From Eulemur rufifrons (Eukaryota; Chordata; Mammalia; Primates; Lemuridae), in assembly GCF_041146395.1 (NCBI RefSeq), contig NC_090989.1, positions 249,540,843 through 249,604,842 of the forward strand: a stretch of DNA of 64,000 bases, in the 5' to 3' direction. Each line of letters opens with the position of its first letter. Position 1 is the stretch's first letter. The translations under genes and the position numbers were made by a program. Positions 35,226 through 48,600 of the stretch are shown piece after piece. The notes under the pieces were generated by a model. That model had not been told where the DNA came from. It did not search any database and worked only from the letters and a program-made list of their open reading frames with translations.

Positions 35226-38200
35226 ATTATCATTTATTGTATTTATGTATTTTACAGGCATAATTTTATATTTCCTGGTGACCATAAAGCTGGCTCAATA
35301 ATTGTTCATCACTATAGTGAATGCTATGGGCAGTGTGTCAACATGCAGGTGAGTCCACTGCCATTTGTTCCCCTTCAATAGTTTTCCCTGAATCCTTTTT
35401 ACCTTCCTATGCTACTTAAAAATAGCAGAACAAATAGAAAGTTGTTTAGAGTAGTCTGAAATTTAACTATCAACTATGATTTTTGAAATTTCTTCATCAT
35501 TCCAAAATAAAGAAAGCATTTTTTTTTTCTGGCTACTATAGCTATTAAAGTGGAAGTATCAGGCATTTTTGTCTGTTTTCAGTTTAACAGAATGTTATTG
35601 TGAACTGACTATATATGTGCTACATACTGTTTGGCTTTATATCACATAAATAAATGGAATAGAGTCCCTATGTTTATAAAATTCCAATTTTTTAATCCTT
35701 TCCTACTTTATTAATTTTTCTATTGTTCTCTTTTTGTCTACTTGAATATTAACAAAAATGAAGAGGAACTCACAAATCAGTCTGGTGGCAAGGTAGTTCA
35801 ACAGTCACTAGAACAACAGAGAAAGTACAAAATAACAAAACTTGACTTAACTGAGAGGCAAGGTCTTGGTATAGTGTAAGTTTCTCTTTAAAAGTATGTG
35901 GCAGTGATAGTATCCAAACATGATTTCTGCTAATTTTATTAAAGACAAGGTATACGCTAAATGCTGTTTTGACCCTCTCCATCACTTTTAACCCTCCAAA
36001 AAATTTAATAAGCTCTTTCCATGTGAAAATGACAACATTGTAAGCCAGAGATTTCAGTGACTCACCTGAAGTCATTGGCTATGGGGGCAGAGCCAGATGC
36101 AGAAACCTTATGCTCTGATTCTGATGCCCTTACGTTTCCTACGATATTGTGTTTCCATTGTCAGAGGCTTATTTATGTCTTTCCTACTGTGTTCTCCCTT
36201 GATGCAGCAGTTAATTCAAGGAATTTATGAAGATGGAGATTATATTCATGATGATTTTAGACTGCATAAAACAATAAACTCCTCAAGGATAGTGAACATA
36301 TCTTATCCATGTTTATTATATTGCCACATCTGAGTTATTAGTCAGAGAAATTAACACTTAACACATCTACTGAATGATTCAACTAGTGAACTAATAAATA
36401 CAAAAGAAAACTGAGATAAAGAAGAATGTACTCCTTGATGGAAAAGAACCTATCGTTTTTTAAAAGTCATTTTAAAAGACCTTATTAGACATATTATAAG
36501 ACCTAAGAACACATAGTCCCTTGTTCAATGTGTTTGTGGAAATTTTACATGAAGAAATTTTATCAAAAGCTGGCTCTTAAGGTAATAACTCAGAGAGACA
36601 TAACAAAGTAGAATCATATGACTTCCTCAAACACTTACGATAGCTTGAACTTGGCTGCAACTTTTTCATGGCTGGTTAGTACAATGGGTTGCAAATAGCA
36701 AAGGAGGAGTTTTCAGCAAAATTAGCAAGCACAGATCAACATCATGAAACATCCTCTTTAAGCCAAAACACAATAGGTACTGAATTTGCCAAAGACAAAC
36801 AAATGTATAGTGATTTGATGGGAAAATGTCTTCATATAAAAATTCATCTAGTAATGACAAATCAATTTATTTTTTCATTTAATATTCCATTTGGTGTTTG
36901 GCTATTAATAAAGCACAGCCTGAGAAAAGAAAAACATCAACATGATTTGACCCTTGCAAAAGAGATGAACTGCCCTGCAGTGCTTGTTTTATAGGCTGAA
37001 CTGAGGTCATTTTTGAGCTGTTTAGATCCAAGAGGCAAGAAACACCAAAGACTCCATGGTCTTCCCAGGACTGCAGGGAGCTCATAATGTGTAAAAGCAA
37101 CGCTTGATAAATATAGCTCTCTGTGAGAACACTGACAAATTCACTCCCTCATTTAATGAAAAGCTGCCAAGTGAGATGATATTTCTAGGAATGGCGCAAA
37201 TGAGCCACTGTGGAATGAAAAAAAAAAAAAAAAAAAGTCCAGGACTGACACTTTTCTACCTAAAAACAGAAAGCACCGCATTTGTAGGAGCTGTTGGACT
37301 GATGAGCTTCTCTCAGATATGTACCCTTGTTTTTAACAAGGCACTGAAAGTATCATCTCAAGAACATCAATCAAATACAATGCTTAAAAATCAAGTGCTT
37401 AAAAATCAAGTACTTAAAAAACACACAGCTCTCCCTTTGCTAAAGTGAAAGAAGCTCTATTCATCTTGAGCTATTATGCAGATCACACAGATATACCATG
37501 GCAACACTATATTTCATTTAAACCCCTTGTAAACTTGCCTGAGGAGGGAATAACATATTCATAATCAAAGGAGGAGGGAAGCAAGAAATTTTAGAAGTAA
37601 ATTTAATTCTTCTAAAAAACAATAATCTAAAGTAGAAGAGTCTAGATTCAATGGCCCAAGTCACAAACAGGATACCAGTGTTGTCCCAACTAAAACTTTG
37701 GTTAAAATATATATATATATTAAAAAAAATGAGTACTTCATTCAACTATTTTGTGATGTAGATCATTTAATGGAGGTTGGAAACTAGTCATGTATGGGCT
37801 CAGTCCCCACTTGGGTCAGATTTTCTTTTGTTCTGACAGATGCATATGCAAGGCTCACCTTGTGGGCTAAATGACAAGAAGCAGGAGCTGTCTTCCTGTC
37901 ACTCCATCCTGTTCTATGACAGAGGACTGCAGTCTGAAACTCCAGCTGTTTTGCAAATAAGCCTGGTTTGTAACAAGAATTGTGACCTACAGAGGGCTCA
38001 GAGAATGGCCCACAAACTCTTCTGTGTTAATAGAAAAATATTATTGTGAAATGATTGTATATGAAGAACACAGTATTTTTATTTACCCAATGTTAAGCTC
38101 TTTGAAATAAAAGCCTTCATGGAGTTTATCTAAAACCATTATGAATTTCATAGACTGACACAAGAACTTCTGTTTTCTAGAAAATAAACACCATATGAGA

Positions 38201-40915
38201 AAATACAGCAATTAAAATCACAACTCTATCCTAAATCAAACAAATATATCATACTGGTCCTCTCATTTACTTAAAACAAAAGATCTCACAGGAATCTAGA
38301 TTTAGAAAGATTTTCTTTGTGGTCTGACAAGAAGTGTTTCCCTACTGATAATCAAGTTTAAGGGAAAAGTGCTGCTGGGTAGCTGAGTTCAAGATTAAAT
38401 GGATCAGGATCAGATAAAAATTTCAAAATGATTTTTTCTGTTCCATGTGATCTTCTCCTCGAATATAGCTGACTTAAAAACAAACATGTTGCAAATGTGC
38501 TATTTTTAAGCAACAGTTAGACAAGTGATAATCACAGGGTTAGTAATATCTGTTTGCTTCCAAACACACAAATACATACATAATACATACAACACACTAA
38601 CATACGCAGTGTGAAATGTTTTTATTATTACTTCATTTTTACTTTTTTTAATCAAATATATGATCAGGATTATGACATTTTTCTCCTTTCTGAAATAAGA
38701 CTCCTAGAAATGTTTTCATATTTATATGTTGCTAAACACTTCTGAAACTTAGCATTGTGCCTGTGTTTTGAGAAAGTAAGCAAGAATATAGACTTGGAGG
38801 ATAATTTAGATTCTTGATTAAGCTGTCATCATTAAATAAAACTTATAACACCTTAAAAGGTAGTGATCATATTTGAGCTTATACTTAGAAAATGAATTAA
38901 AGAACAAAATGATTTTAAACTATGAGAGGAAACATGAGAAACTCAAACATTTATTGAAAGGGGCAGCCTTGCAGAAATTACAGGAAAATACAGAATCCCA
39001 CAATTTCCCCAGTAACAGCTAAAGGTCAATCCTGTGAGTTCTCTCACTAACAGGCACCCTACAGGAGTTCTGTTTTGTACAACTTCTGAAAAGAGCTGAA
39101 TGGACCAGAAAAGAGATGCAAATCTCTCTTTCAAAATTGTTTTTTGAGAATCTGCTTTTATAGAGTTCCCGAGTAAAGAGAAGAGCGACAGCTTTAACCA
39201 TATCTTGAGGGCAGAGTCACATCTCCTGTGATAATCCCTCCTTCAAGGAAAGGCAGGAGAGAGCCAACTCTTGGGCTTTGACATCCTCACTGGTTTTGTT
39301 ACCTACCTGCAGCCAGGAAGAAAGGAAGGAGCAGATGCAGCAGTTTCTCGACTGTACCCTGCCATTTTCACAACCTCCTTTAAAAAGCCTCGATAGCCAG
39401 TTTTCAGGGCCAGCACATTCTTCCTTTTTCCACCTCTGTGCTGGCTGAGCCCTTACTAAGCTTTCCACCCTAACATTTATAAAGATAGTTTGTTCTACTT
39501 TTCTCCACAACATACTGTATATAAAAGTTTTATTAATATAAGAAATGGATTTCTCCATTCAACAAAAGATAACACAATGACCTGTGACAGACTTCAGGCA
39601 CCAAAGATAATTGGCAAGTTTGAGAGTGAATACGCTGATGAATGTAAAACTATAGCTCACAAATCAAGTTAAGACTTAAGGGATCATATGAAAATCCATG
39701 TGCAGTCCATTGAACTTTATGAAATGCTTTAAAGATATTCCTTCTACATCAGGTAAAAGATATTTTAAAACTAATACCTTTGATATATTTATTATATTTT
39801 TATAGCACTTTAAATAATACATTTTAAATAAAAAAGAGGATTTCGAGTTTTTTATTGGTTTAACTTCTCTGTGGAAAACAGAATCCCCTGTAGAAGACTG
39901 GCTTTGTGTTATACATATATTAGCATTCTGTTATGTGTTGCAGTATCAGATAGTGCCCATGTTATAATCTTTCTTGATGAACTCTCTTGGTCAAGGTATT
40001 AATAACTGTGCATAATAGAAGCAGGGAATCAAATTAGAAAATCAGGGTGGTGTTCCCATTCTCTTCTTTCCTTCAGGCTGCTACAGCAATAATCAGTCCA
40101 GGGCAAGCTCCCACTACAGAGAAAGCCAGGTCAGCTTTGTTTTCCTGATACTTCTTGTCTCTAGGCTCATGTTGCAAACCACTAAATAGCACAAGCATGA
40201 TATTGTGTACTTAAGAAAGATGAAAGGAGTTTAGGAGAAATCTCTGCTTTGAAATACGAGGAAGGGAAAAAGTATGTATGTGCATACTTATATAATATAT
40301 AATCTATTACCTGGATTTCTGTGACATTATGACATTATCTGCTACGCATTTCCCTCAGATAGAGACTTCATAGGGACATGTGATGGGATCAAATAGGGAA
40401 AAATCAAGGTGTAATTAAATATAGTTATCCCTCGCCTGATGTTAGTAAACTGCCTACTAAAATTAAATATTCTACCAGAAAACATTAACTTGGACCTTAT
40501 ATCCATTACATTCAAGGGGAAAATTATGTTGCATTATACTACTACCACAAACCTCTAACTAATTTCCCAAAACATAACCAAAACAAAATAAACTGCCTAT
40601 ATAAAAAAACAAATTATCATTAAGCAGTAAATGAGTAAAACATCACTTCCTAGTTGTCAAACAATATGGTTTAAAAACAGGTTTTTTTGTTTTGTTTTTG
40701 TTTTATGCAGTAACAAGAAGAGTTTGTATGTCCTACATTTACAATTCAACATGGCAAAAAAAAAAAAAAATAGTCAGTAGCAAATAGATCTGATGGAAAA
40801 AATGCAAACATTTTGCAATAAAATAAAAGGCAACCTATTTGTCTTAGTCTTTTGCTTTGTGAAAGATAGGAATCTAATCAAAGAGGAGGGTTGAAACAGT
40901 TTCTTTTTTTTTTTT
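35226..40915. other. Long stretch without recognised genes or repeats
   Basis: I find no gene in these 5.7 kb. Points of composition only: a run of 18 A at about 37219-37236, a small tandem repeat at 37382-37425, a run of 15 A near 40756-40770 and (AT)n near 37709-37720. Open frames of 100-114 codons at 35770-37448 carry no motif I recognise and lie in different frames and strands. Confidence 0.4.
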
Positions 40916-40919
40916 CTTT

Positions 40920-41690
40920 TTTTGCAATTTGTCTATGTTGTTACATGTATCAGTTCCTTTTTGTTTCTTTTAATTGCTGAATAGAAAAAAACTGTAAAAT
41001 GGTTTGCCACAGAGTTTATATCTTTATACACTTCCACCAGCAATATATGAGAGATCCAGTTGTTCCCCATCCTCTCTAACATTGATTTTTTAGTCTTTTT
41101 AATATAAGCTATTTTTGTGGGTGAGTCGTGATATGACACTGGTTTAATGTGCGTTCCCCTGAGTGACAATGATGAGAATATTTCCATGTGCTTATTGTAC
41201 ATTTATTCATTTTTTTAAATGCTCATGTAAGCCTTTTGCATATTTTATTGTCATTGTCCTTTTTGTTATTGACTAATAAAAGTTCTTTATATAAGGTAAA
41301 GATTGATGAATTATATGTACTTAGAATGTGATTACCCAGTGTGTGGTTTACTTTTTATTTTCTGTGTCTTTTGATGAGCAAAAGTGTTTTATTGTGGTGA
41401 AGTCCACTTTAATGTTTTTTGCATTCTAAGAAATCTTAACTCTCATTCAGATTTCAATGATATTCTCCTGTGTTTTCCTCTATGAACTTTCTAAGTTTCA
41501 TTTTTATATCTAGGTCTGTGATCCATCTAAGTTAATGTTTTACATAGTAATTTTGTGTGTGGTGTAAAGTCTGAATCAAGGTTTAATTTTTCCATACAGA
41601 TATTCAATTTTCCCATTGAACTACATTTATGCTTTTGTCAAATATCATTTGTATATGTGTCAGTCTATATTCTGGATGCTGTACATTCTA
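40920..41690 (-). mobile_element. Old L1M, ORF2 end, reverse orientation
   Basis: On the complement it reads as the degraded C-terminal part of L1 ORF2 ('SHILLVEVYKDIN' block at about 41000-41060). The + strand shows the matching 'ccaccagcaatatatgagag' and 'cctctctaacattgattttt'. It then continues through the region equivalent to 'cccattgaactacatttatg'. It is very diverged. Confidence 0.6.
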
Positions 41691-41939
41691 TTCTTTGTTC
41701 ATCTATCATCAACTTCATTGTAGTTTCTCTATCTCTTTGCTTCTAACCCTACTTTCCACTTGTCCCTATGTCCTTCCTACTACCACATTACCTGTGACCT
41801 CACCTATAGTCCTTAAACAAAACCTGAAAGGTTTCCTTCACCTTTCCTCAATTTATCCCTCAAACACAGCTGGATCTCTCTATAAATATCACTTCATTAT
41901 TTCTCAGCTTGCATTGCTTCTGATGAAAATCAAATAGTT

Positions 41940-42700
41940 ATTCTTATGTTTTTTTCCTATACGTAATTTGATATACTGTAGTTTGATGATAATTTACCTA
42001 GGTGCAGATTTCTGTATATTCATTCCATTTGTGATTTGTAGTTCTTAGATTTATGGATAAGGTTTTTGTCAGATGAAGCAGGTTTTAACCAATATTTCAC
42101 TCAATGTAATTTTTGCCCCATTTTCTCTTCTCTTTCTAGGATTCAAGTTATACGTATGTTAGATTGCTTTGCACTGCCCCATAAATCACTGATTCAATTC
42201 CGCCTTGTGTAGTCTTTTTTGTTTTTCTTTTTGCCTCATTTTTGGACAATTTCTTTCACTTGTCTTCAAGAGCACTAATTCTTTCTTCTGTGGTGTTCAT
42301 TCTTCTGTCAAACTTTCCAAAGTGTTTCAGGTTTTAGTTATTTATATTTTTCTGATCTATAATTTCTATTGTTTCTATTTTGTAGTTTCCATTTCCATAA
42401 ATGTTCACTCATGTTTCCATATCTTCCTGTAATACTTTGAACATATTAATAATAGCTACTGTAAACTTGTCTACTATAGTTAATATATAAATCATCTATG
42501 AGTTGGTTTCTGTTGCACTTATTTTGCTTAAATTCAGGTTCCATGTTCTTGTTCCTCATTATGTTAATGATATGTATTCTTTCATTGTATGCTGAATATG
42601 CTGTAAATAAGAAGAGTGATTACTTGATAATAATACCATATATTTTTCCTAAAGTATATAGGTTCTTTCTTATGCCGTGAAAATAAGGTGAGAATTTTTT
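41940..42700 (-). mobile_element. Old L1M/HAL1-like debris, reverse orientation
   Basis: 'tttagttatttatatttttc', 'ccatgttcttgttcctcatt', 'atgttaatgatatg' and 'cattgtatgctgaatatg' resemble the complement of old L1M sequence. Family and limits are uncertain. Confidence 0.4.
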
Positions 42701-42984
42701 AAAAGAGTCAAATTCATCTGTGATTGTACCTTAGCTTAAGAAGTTTGGATACATAGGTACAGCTCTGAATAACCCAAACCTAAAACCTTCAGTGGCAGTT
42801 GTCAGCCACTGCAGCAGGATCTGTACAGTTTTTATTCCTCTGAAAAAGTATTTGGACACCAGAATTTATTCCTTCTATTTAACTGTTATGTTTGTATCCA
42901 CCAACCAATATCTCCTCATTCCCTGCCCACCCTTTCCAGCTACTGGTAACCATCATTCTACTTTCTACCTCCATGTTTGATAGC

Positions 42985-43195
42985 ACGGTAAGGTGACTAC
43001 AGTTGATAATTTATTGTACATTTCAAAATAGCTGGAAGAGAAGATTTAAATTGTTCTTAGCACAAAGAAATGATGAATGTTTGAGGTGATGGATATCCAA
43101 ATACCCTAATTTAATCATTATACATTATACCCATGTATCAAAATATCACATGTACCCCATAAATGTGTACAATTATTTTATATCAATAAAAAAAA
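42985..43195 (+). mobile_element. L1 3'UTR end (L1MA/L1PB-type)
   Basis: 'gtgactacagttgataattt', 'gaggtgatggatatccaaat', 'atgtatcaaaatatcacatg' and 'taccccataaatgtgtacaa' followed by an A-rich tail are a standard L1 3' terminus in forward orientation. Confidence 0.85.
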
Positions 43196-45430
43196 TGTTC
43201 AAGCCAGGAGGCAATTGGAACAAAATATTGCCTTTGGATTCAGAAACTCCATGCATCACAAATACTTGAGACTGCAGGGATTCTGTTAGTTTTTTAGTAC
43301 CATCTTTATTACTTTTTATTTCGTATAATTTAAGGATTATATGGGGCAAGGACAATTGATGTATCAAGCAAATTATTGTTGTCTTTGGACCCTCCCGACA
43401 TTAATCTGTACCACTTCTTCCTGCTTTTAATGATAGTGCAGCCAGCCCCTCTTTACCCAAGCAAGACCTTCTTGGACCCAGACCCAGAGTTTGCTCCCAA
43501 GGCTGAATCTGCTCACTGCTTGGCTATAAAAGGCTCCTTTCTTGGAAACTGGAGTTACAGAAATGGGGGGGAGTTAAGGACAATATATTTGTGAACTTCA
43601 GGGAAAAAGGCAAGAAGAGAAATAGTTCAGTTAAAGCAAAAAGACAGGTGGTTAAGGGAGGAAATTTTTAAATAGAGAATATCTTATAGTTGCGTATTTC
43701 TGGTCATGATACAGTAAAGAAGAGAAACATGACAATTCAAAAGAGAGAAGAAATTTGAAAGAATAAAGCCCTAGAATGTGAATGAGGAAATGAGATTTAC
43801 AACACAGGTAAGGGGGCAGGACTTCAACAGGAGAGGGATCATGTCTTCCCTTAGAAAAGGAGGGTAAGTCATAATGTAATTACATTACATACGTAGGTAA
43901 ATTTGTTTATTTAGTAGTGGAGATAAATAGTTCCTCTGGATTGCATTTATTTTATTGGTAAAGCATTATATCAGGTAACAGTGATGGGAGAAAATATGCG
44001 TTTTTGTTTGAGAAACTTTGAAAGAATCATATTAGAAAGTAAGAAAACAAGTACATTGAGAAAGAATGAGGTCAGTGGAAATGGTAAGTAATGATTTCCA
44101 AAAATCCTCTCCTCTGTAAAAGCAATCGGAACACTAGCAAAAATTGGTCAAAATCGTCTTTTTAAGAACTCTGGAAATTAAAAGCTTGTAACATTGAAAA
44201 GTGATTATTCAAGACAAATGGCTGCATATTCATAAGAATAGTGAACTTTGTGATGTTTTAATTGCCCTAATCTCATCCAAATCTCCTGGCCCCCGATAGC
44301 CTTGAAAACTAATGGCCCACAGTCACAATGAAAACTAGCACCTAAACAGCCACTGAAGTGGACAGAGTGGATTTAGAGGTCTTCCAAAACCCAATTGCTA
44401 GCTAACTGTCATTATTTGACCCATTTGGCAGTTCCCTGGAAAATCCTGCCTGCAGCTTCATTTGGCCTGACCCAGAGCTCACCCAGCACAGCCTTTCCTC
44501 TATGGGTGGTGGGTACAGAGAAATTTTCCTCATGATACATAAAACCCTACACCAAGGCGCACTGCCTGGTGAGCTGAGCACAGGTTGATTTTTTCAACCT
44601 CCAAACTTAAAGATTTCTCATGTTTATGACTGTATGTGGTGACACCATTCACTAAAGAAGAAATACAGGAAGAGGACGTTTTTATGTAGTCAAACTTTTT
44701 TAGCTCGGTTCCAATATACTAAATTTGATATACCTGTGCGGCCAATGAAGGAAGAGAAAAATGAGGGAGAATGCTATTGGAAAGCCAAAGAGATGGCAGT
44801 TTTCAAAATGAAGAAGACATCTCAGTGTCTAAAGCTACCGAGATCAGGTAAGGTAAGGACTGCTGGGACCCATTTATTTTAGCAATTCAGAGATCACCAA
44901 TAACCTTATCAAAATTATTTTCTCCTTCTCAAAGGGAAATCTTGTCTTCAGTGATTTGAAAGGTGAAAAGGGTATCATCATAAAAAGGGTAAATAATTTT
45001 TCTTTCATAAGAGATGATTGGGCCTAATGCCTTCATTTTACATGAAGAAGCTGAGACCAAAAACAAACAAACACAAACAAATCTTGGATAGTTTGCTCAA
45101 GATCAAACATCCATGTCAGGTATTCTGATTCCCATTGCAATGACCCATCAACAACACTATACTGTCAAGCCATTGGAATTTCATTTAATTAATTTTGCTA
45201 TATTGAATTGTTTGTTATTTAATATATTCATATGCACATTAGTTTGAATGTCAGTTTGAACAACATAATGAGTTGTAGACACACTTTATTACTCTATATA
45301 TGTTAAAACAAACACACACTTGAACTAACAGCAAAATAGCATCCACTGGAAATTATAATGTCACTTACTTCAAGGAGTTGCTTCATTCACAATTAGAAGT
45401 ACATTGTATCAAGTGATGTTACATTTAAAA
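43196..45430. other. Mostly unassigned intergenic DNA
   Basis: No gene is seen. A weak complement-MIR fragment lies near 45030-45110 ('catgaagaagctgagacc' then 'gtttgctcaagatcaaac'). Confidence 0.4.
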
Positions 45431-45437
45431 AATTGTG

Positions 45438-45565
45438 GAAGAGCCCAGTGTGAGGGCTCACAGCTGTATTCTCAGTTTACTCCAGAGGCTGAGGTGGAAG
45501 GATAGCTTGAATTCAGCCTGAGCAACATGGTAAGACCCTCATCTCTAAAATTAAAAAAAGGAGGG
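45438..45565 (+). mobile_element. Free left-type Alu monomer (FLAM-like)
   Basis: This single 7SL-derived arm has 'cccagtgtgagggctcacag', 'ccagaggctgaggtggaagg', 'attcagcctgagcaacatgg' and 'taagaccctcatctctaaaa' and ends in an A-rich tail. No right arm follows, so it is a monomer rather than a dimeric Alu. Confidence 0.75.
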
Positions 45566-45800
45566 GGGAATAATTTTACATTAAGAATTTTAATTTTCCT
45601 TAATCATTTGCTTTATGTTTCTGAAAGTCACATAAAAGTAAAAAATTCTTAAATTTACTTATATTTCCTACATATGAATAAGCCCACGAAATGGCATGTG
45701 GGCTGGTCAAGCTTGCAATGTGACAGAAGATACTGTCATACATATTTCATGAGCATCAATATATTAGGTCATTAAATATGAAATGTATGACTTGGAATCA

Positions 45801-46109
<309 letters not shown>

Positions 46110-46149
46110 TTAGTTTATTATATCTCAAACAAGAAGCAGTACAATTAAT

Positions 46150-47300
46150 CAAAGTATGGGCCTAAACTATCGACACAATTTTTCTATCTTAATGGTAGCT
46201 GTTTATGCCAATAGCAAAGAAGCCTGGAGGGCGAGTGGCAATGAAATAATGAAAGGCGTTTTCCACAGCTTGTTTAGAATTGAATATTATTCCTTGCAAG
46301 AAGTGATCCAAAGCCTGGAAGAAGTGGTAGTCAGTTGATGCAATGTCTGGTGAATATGGTGGATGACAGAAGGTTTCCAAGTCCAGCCTCTACAGTTTGA
46401 GGAGCATTGTTTGTGCGACATGGTCGAGCATTGTCTTGCAAGAGGAGTGGCCTGTCTCTGTCGACCAATCTCAGCTGCTTAATCACAAGCATCCTCATCA
46501 TTTCATCCAACTGGTTGCAGCAGATATCCACTATAATTGATTGACCAGGTTTCATGAAGCTGTAGTGGATAACACCAGGAAATCGACCACCAAACAGACA
46601 TTATTAGCTTTTCTTGATGAATTTTGGTTTTGGACTGTGTTTTGGCACTCCATCTTTATCCAACCATTGTGGCAAATGCTTGCAATTGTCAAAAAAAAAG
46701 TCCATCTTTCATCACATGTAACAATACACAGTATAGAAATGGTTCGCCTTTATGTCACGTCAGCAAAGAAAGGCAAGCTTCCAGACGATTTCTCTTTTGA
46801 GCCTCATTTAATTCACGTGGAACCATCTATCCAGCTTCTTTACCTTGCTGATTTGTTTTAAATGGTCCAATATTATTGGAATAGTAATGTCAAATCTTGT
46901 TGCTAATTCACCCACACGTTGAGATGCATTTGCTTCCACTGTAGTTTTCAGCTCGTCATTATCCACTTTGGTCTCTGGTCACTCACATGGCTCATTTTCA
47001 AGATTAAAATCACCAGAATGGAACTTCTTAAACCATCAATGTACTGTGCGTTCATCAGCCACATCCTTCCCAAATGCTTTGTTGATATTTTGAGCTGGCT
47101 ACACTGCGTATTTCCATGACAGAACTCATATTTGAAAATAACACAAACTTTTGACTTATCCGTGGTTTCACAAAAATTGCTCTAAAAAGAATTTGAAAGA
47201 TAATCATAAGCCAAACCATGTGTTTGAAAGACTGAGATGTACCTTCACAATAAAAATAAAACAAGAATTGCCAAAGTGCAATGTCAGAGATGTCAACTGT
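46150..47300 (-). pseudogene. Mariner transposase pseudogene
   Basis: On the minus strand, fragments of a mariner transposase can be read in order from the right. An N-terminal helix-turn-helix region (about 47290-47040) is followed by a 'QRVGELATRF' stretch (about 46925-46895). The catalytic-core block QDNARP (about 46440) and HPPYSPDIASTDYHFF (about 46375-46328) come next. The Asp in QDNARP and the one in STDYHFF correspond to the second and third residues of the D,D34D triad. A two-base gap just before the HPPYSPD block and several stops kill the gene. Wild-type transposase cuts and pastes the element at TA sites. Confidence 0.88.
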
Positions 47301-47350
47301 CAAACTTAGTACTTAAGGAAATTGGACATTTCATACTTAATAACCTAATA

Positions 47351-48485
47351 CTAAGTAACTTATAAACAATCTTATTTCAGAAATTTTGCCTTCTTTTTTT
47401 TAAAAAAATAGATTATAGCAGCTTCCATTTTATTATACTTATTTCTTCTGAAAATTAATGATACTCATAATGAATTCATAGTTTTGCAAACTATTTGACC
47501 TCAGTGTGTGAAGTATGTGTGTTGTGTGCCTGTGAATTTTTAAATATATCTTAAATCTTGATATGAACTCTTAATATAATAGAAATAGCTTTAAATATAT
47601 GTTGATACTTGAGGATAAAGAGTTTGTCTCATAGTAATATATCCACAATTTAAATATAAAATTTTATGAATATTATTGAATGTTGGTATACCAAAATAAA
47701 ATAGGCTCAGATCTGTCCTCACCTTATCTGTAGGAACTATTTCTTGGAGTTTGGTAAAACTTATTGTAAAACTCCATTATACCTTCACTACAGAGGAGTT
47801 ACTTATCCCTGCCAGATGTCACAAAATTCTGAGGCTTTATCCCTGGGTGTGAAAATTTAAATGCACTGCTACTATCATTTAATTTCAGTTTTCAAATCCT
47901 AAATGGACAATTATAATTGTGACCAAGTGATTAAATTTCCTTTCAGATTCTCTTTGATGGAAATTTTATTAACTGTCCTCATAGACTACAAATTCTATTC
48001 TGTAAAATAATCCAATATCTTTTCTCAACTACTTATTATTTAAAATTCCAGCTAGACAGAAATACATTAAGATACAATTGGGTACCGGAAAATTGGTGCT
48101 TTTATTCCGGTTTTTTTGACCTAAAATCAGACATTTGAACCAAATGATTAATATTTAAAATATGAGAAGGATTGAGTCTTTGGAATTAAACTATATTTTA
48201 GGTATATCATTTGCATAATGTTCTTTGCCTAACTCATCATGAATCATTTTTTCAATATATTTGAAAACCGACTGAGTGCATAGCACAATTACCAGCACCT
48301 GAAACTGACTCATTGCAAGAAGAAAATACATTGTTCCATACTTTACTGGCACACTAAATGTTCAGAGGTGCCGAAATTCTTAAAACATGTATTCATTTGC
48401 AATAGGGATGGATATTTTGGCAGGAGAACTGTGGTGTGCCATGCAAAGATCCTATGCCTCAGGCCCTGAGGTATTTCATGTGTTT
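47351..48485. other. Unassigned AT-rich intergenic DNA
   Basis: I see nothing recognisable in this stretch. Confidence 0.4.
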
Positions 48486-48487
48486 AT

Positions 48488-48600
48488 TTTTCACTCAAAT
48501 ATTTATTCATTAAATTACTTTCTTTGTTCCCAGGGAAATGTTAGACACTGGGATGGAGTGTCACAGTTGTATCAAAATGTACAAGGGAGAAGACTGGAGA
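48488..48600 (-). repeat. L2 fragment, reverse orientation
   Basis: 'ctcaaatatttattcattaa' and 'gttagacactgggatggagt' are a degraded complement of the L2 3' region. Confidence 0.45.

Noticed and set aside
36689..37448. Neighbouring + strand frames of 101 and 114 codons, the latter containing an 18-A run, as a possible processed pseudogene
   Set aside because: No known protein is recognisable, there is no AATAAA at the right distance before the A run, and the coding frame continues across the A run.
43520..43540. TATA-like box in 'ggctataaaaggctcc'
   Set aside because: A good TATA match, but no downstream gene, CpG island or other core promoter element. Such matches are expected by chance in 64 kb.
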